Source of the DNA: Nanobdellota archaeon
GTDB lineage: Archaea > Nanobdellota > Nanobdellia > Pacearchaeales > GW2011-AR1
DNA: 7,103 bases
Direction: 5' to 3'
Assembly (NCBI GenBank): GCA_018816205.1
Contig: JAHIWJ010000181.1
Span: forward strand, 1-7,103
Every line of letters begins with the position of its first letter. Position 1 is the first letter of the stretch. Below, piece after piece: positions 5,454-7,103 of this stretch. A program made the position numbers and the translations under genes. The notes below the pieces were generated by a model. The model was not told the DNA's origin, searched no databases, and saw nothing but the letters and a program-made list of their open reading frames with translations.

Positions 5454-6584
5454 ATGACACTCAGAACACTAATCGAACAAGGAATAGTCTTCCCAGCCAT
5501 GCTCCCAGAAGCAAACGACTTCTTGCTTAGCGAAGCTGGAAAAAGAAAACGCAAAGAACTGCTCTCTCAGAAAAATGGAGTAGAAGGCTTTCATAGACAA
5601 CCTCCTGAAACAAAGAAGGGCCTCTTAGACCTAGACTCCCTAGACACACTAGTAGGATATACTGTTCCCCTCATCGCTCACGATTATAGTGCAAAAACCC
5701 CCATTATGTGGAATTCCCTCTACAACCAAAAACAAATGCCCCTACAGAATATCATGGTCGTAGGAGACCCAAAACAAGCGAAACAAATTCTTCAAGAATT
5801 AAAAGGTGATCCAAAATATCTTGGCGGCGGAGCAGGCGTAGGATTTAAGGAAGCAGCAATTCCGTACTTAGACTTAATCTCCCCAAGCGACCTAAAAGCC
5901 GTGAACATAATAGTAAAAGAAAACGGCCAATTAGTCGGGCACAACACAGACTCTGAAGGATTAATGCGCAGCCTAGAAGAAAAACTCGAGATGGTCGACA
6001 AAAAAACGGAGGGCGAAACATTTGTTCTAATTGGAGCCGGCGGTGTTGCGCAGCAATTCGCAAGAACCCTCGCAGAAAGAGAAGCAGGATATATCGTAAT
6101 CGTCAACAGAACGTTCAGCAAAGCAGTTGCCTTGGCAGACCAACTAAATAGACAATATGGGAGAGATCTTGCAATCGGCGTCGGAGAAAACATGACGCGT
6201 GGCGTACTTCTAAATTCAGAAAGACCTCCCGCAGCAATTATCAACCTCAGTGACAAAGGCTCTGATGCCTACCCGAAAACTACCATGTTCTACTCCGCTG
6301 GAGAACCAAACGAGCATGTCTCTCGTGAAATGGTCACCCAGGCAAAAAAACTCCGTCCGGATTTAATTTACGCAGACATTGTCCTGCCAAAAAGCGGCCG
6401 CCCGATATCCCTAAGAGTCGTAGATGCTGCCGGAATCAATCCGGAGTATACTCTGGATGGAAAACCCATGGTCATCTACCAAGCAGTTCCTGCATACAAA
6501 ATGATTGAAATAGCCCATCCAGAATTACACAAAGAAACAACTGAAGAAGAGGTTTTGGAAATCTTCAGAAGAACGGCGGCATAA
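5454..6584 (+). CDS. Shikimate dehydrogenase (AroE)-like oxidoreductase, divergent
   Basis: A 376-residue protein of the shikimate/quinate dehydrogenase family, against about 270-290 for typical AroE. The extra length is an N-terminal region of about 65 residues plus a charged C-terminal tail. The substrate domain has GYTVPLIAHDYS (68-79), PIMWN (83-87), Lys132 (VGFKEA), Asn151 (AVNIIV) and Asp166 (GHNTDSEG). The cofactor domain has GAGGVA (194-199) and the NADP-type NRT (218-220), and the fold closes with MVIYQA (Gln343). The catalytic Lys-Asp pair is kept, so it is probably an active NADP-dependent dehydrogenase. However, the first Ser of HSxS is Asp77, three residues are inserted after Ser79, and the Thr of NVTxPxK is Gly128. 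Canonical AroE reduces 3-dehydroshikimate; here the substrate is uncertain and no other shikimate gene is nearby. It is divergent from pyrE. Confidence 0.82.
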   Translation: MTLRTLIEQGIVFPAMLPEANDFLLSEAGKRKRKELLSQKNGVEGFHRQPPETKKGLLDLDSLDTLVGYTVPLIAHDYSAKTPIMWNSLYNQKQMPLQNIMVVGDPKQAKQILQELKGDPKYLGGGAGVGFKEAAIPYLDLISPSDLKAVNIIVKENGQLVGHNTDSEGLMRSLEEKLEMVDKKTEGETFVLIGAGGVAQQFARTLAEREAGYIVIVNRTFSKAVALADQLNRQYGRDLAIGVGENMTRGVLLNSERPPAAIINLSDKGSDAYPKTTMFYSAGEPNEHVSREMVTQAKKLRPDLIYADIVLPKSGRPISLRVVDAAGINPEYTLDGKPMVIYQAVPAYKMIEIAHPELHKETTEEEVLEIFRRTAA

Positions 6585-6763
6585 ATTTATATAACTCTCT
6601 CCCTTGATTTGTTCATGCAGTTAAGATAATTTTGGATTTAGTGTTATACTCCATGCACCAATAATCACATGAAAAATATTTAGTGGTGGGTTGATGAAGG
6701 ATAAAGGATCTTGTTATTCCACATTATAACAAAACGAATTAATGATTGGATACTGCGAAGGCA
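6585..6763. other. AT-rich spacer without a supportable gene
   Basis: About 180 bases between the AroE-like stop and the stop of the 67-residue gene. A TATA-like TTTATATA at 6586-6593 directly follows the AroE-like stop, but only reading frames of 14 codons or fewer follow on either strand. I found no tRNA-like T-loop and no C/D-box pair. The TGATGA at 6692-6697 has no matching CTGA box nearby. The C excess of the plus strand seen further left is lost or reversed here. Confidence 0.4.
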
Positions 6764-6967
6764 TCAATCATCTGCCCTAACCAGTTTCAGATATGGCGGA
6801 TAACTTATTTTGCTAAGTCTCTGCACGCCGAAAGCATCACAGAGGCTGTCCTGCTGCCTTCTATACTCTGGGTCGCTCCAATATCTTTGGATTCGTTCTA
6901 TTTGGGCATCTTGAAGCCGTTTTTCATTTTCTCTTAGTTTGTTTTTGCCTCTTCCTTCCGCGCCCAT
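6764..6967 (-). CDS. Small hypothetical protein, 67 residues
   Basis: I do not recognise this protein. It is strongly hydrophilic. A basic, glycine-containing start is followed by a probable charged helix (about 9-42, with many Arg, Glu and Gln), then a less charged C-terminal part containing KISYPPYLKL and ending in Asp-Asp. It has one cysteine and no membrane segment. The start at 6967 is supported by a TATA-like element centred 25 bases upstream; no Shine-Dalgarno is seen. Its codons end often in A or C, unlike the G/T-ending codons of the minus-strand genes to the left, so it may be a recent arrival or a fast-evolving gene. The basic helix would allow nucleic acid or ribosome binding, but that is only a guess. 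Confidence 0.5.
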   Translation of the reverse strand: MGAEGRGKNKLRENEKRLQDAQIERIQRYWSDPEYRRQQDSLCDAFGVQRLSKISYPPYLKLVRADD

Positions 6968-7103
6968 TCAACAAACAAGGTTCTTTAGTTTTTAATCTTT
7001 CCTTCGGCGTTGTCCCAAATGAAACCATTTCAATTTTGAAAAATAAAAAAAGCTGAATCTCTTTTTCGTTTGAAGTTTTAATTGTCCGTTTAAGATTATA
7101 CAA
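6924..7103 (-). CDS. Unresolved open frame at the right edge, doubtful
   Basis: A minus-strand frame is open from the window edge to a stop at 6924, giving 59 codons, with an internal ATG at 7028. A second minus-strand frame is also open from the edge to a stop at 6992-6994. Neither peptide is recognisable; both are Lys/Phe-rich, and the first reads through the poly-T tract and overlaps the start of the 67-residue gene by 44 bases. Probably at most one is real, and both may be chance openings in AT-rich spacer. Sequence to the right is needed to decide. Confidence 0.15.
   Translation of the reverse strand: MYNLKRTIKTSNEKEIQLFLFFKIEMVSFGTTPKERLKTKEPCLLNGRGRKRQKQTKRK
6988..6995 (-). promoter_or_regulatory. 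TATA-like element of the 67-residue gene
   Basis: TTAAAAAC on the minus strand, centred about 25 bases before the ATG at 6967. The eight bases directly before the ATG read TTTGTTGA, one mismatch from the TTTGTTAA directly before pyrE. Confidence 0.4.
7039..7051 (-). terminator. Poly-T tract, possible archaeal terminator
   Basis: The minus strand reads TTTTTTTATTTTT here, the kind of T-run at which archaeal RNA polymerase stops without a hairpin. It could end a transcript coming from the right of the window; one minus-strand frame has its stop at 7096-7098, which would suit a gene ending at the edge. The alternative is ordinary AT-rich spacer. Confidence 0.3.

Noticed and set aside
5792..6256. 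Minus-strand frame of 154 codons
   Set aside because: Antisense to the AroE-like gene, which carries clear family motifs over the same bases. The Ser/Pro/Leu-rich peptide is typical of a reverse-strand shadow.
6690..6760. Possible C/D-box sRNA, from TGATGA at 6692-6697
   Set aside because: The base before the box is T rather than a purine and no CTGA D box follows at a suitable distance.
6924..7028. N-terminal extension of the 67-residue protein by frameshift into the frame starting at ATG 7028
   Set aside because: Nothing in either peptide shows they belong together, and the 67-residue frame has its own TATA-like element at the right spacing.

Overview
The window looks like part of an archaeal chromosome. 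At least four of six genes with a visible start have a TATA-like element centred about 25-27 bases before the start codon and no Shine-Dalgarno sequence, which is the leaderless promoter layout of archaea. The only clear Shine-Dalgarno site sits in front of the second gene of an operon (pyrF), as expected. A COG1412/FCF1-like PIN protein also fits an archaeon. I cannot name the lineage; the small, tightly packed genes would suit a DPANN-type genome, but that is a guess.

Layout. Bases 1-98 are the 3' end of pyrG (CTP synthase). Converging on it from the minus strand are a PIN-domain nuclease (95-466) and an unrecognised 143-residue protein (498-929). A divergent promoter region (930-1030) then leads into a large plus-strand gene (1031-3898) for a UvrD/RecB-type helicase with a C-terminal PD-(D/E)XK nuclease. 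One base after its stop comes the stop of pyrF, which lies in a minus-strand pyrE-pyrF operon (3900-5332). A second divergent promoter region (5333-5453), rich in TTAACAA repeats, separates pyrE from a plus-strand gene for a divergent shikimate dehydrogenase-like protein (5454-6584). The last 500 bases hold an AT-rich spacer, one 67-residue unknown protein on the minus strand (6764-6967), and an unresolved right edge.

How the genes fit together. PyrE and PyrF carry out the last two steps of UMP synthesis, and PyrG makes CTP from UTP, so three pyrimidine genes lie within 5.3 kb. They are interrupted by a block of nucleic-acid enzymes and an unknown gene. The helicase-nuclease is probably a DNA repair or end-processing enzyme, and the PIN protein is probably an RNase. 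The AroE-like protein has no other shikimate gene nearby, and two substrate-contact positions are changed, so its true substrate is open.

I see no CRISPR array, insertion sequence, tRNA or rRNA, and no clearly new multi-gene system. The points most worth following are the AroE-like enzyme, the helicase with no visible Q motif and an irregular Fe-S cysteine pattern, the mirrored repeat at the pyrE/aroE-like starts, the bacterial-type PyrF, and the change in strand composition after about 6585.
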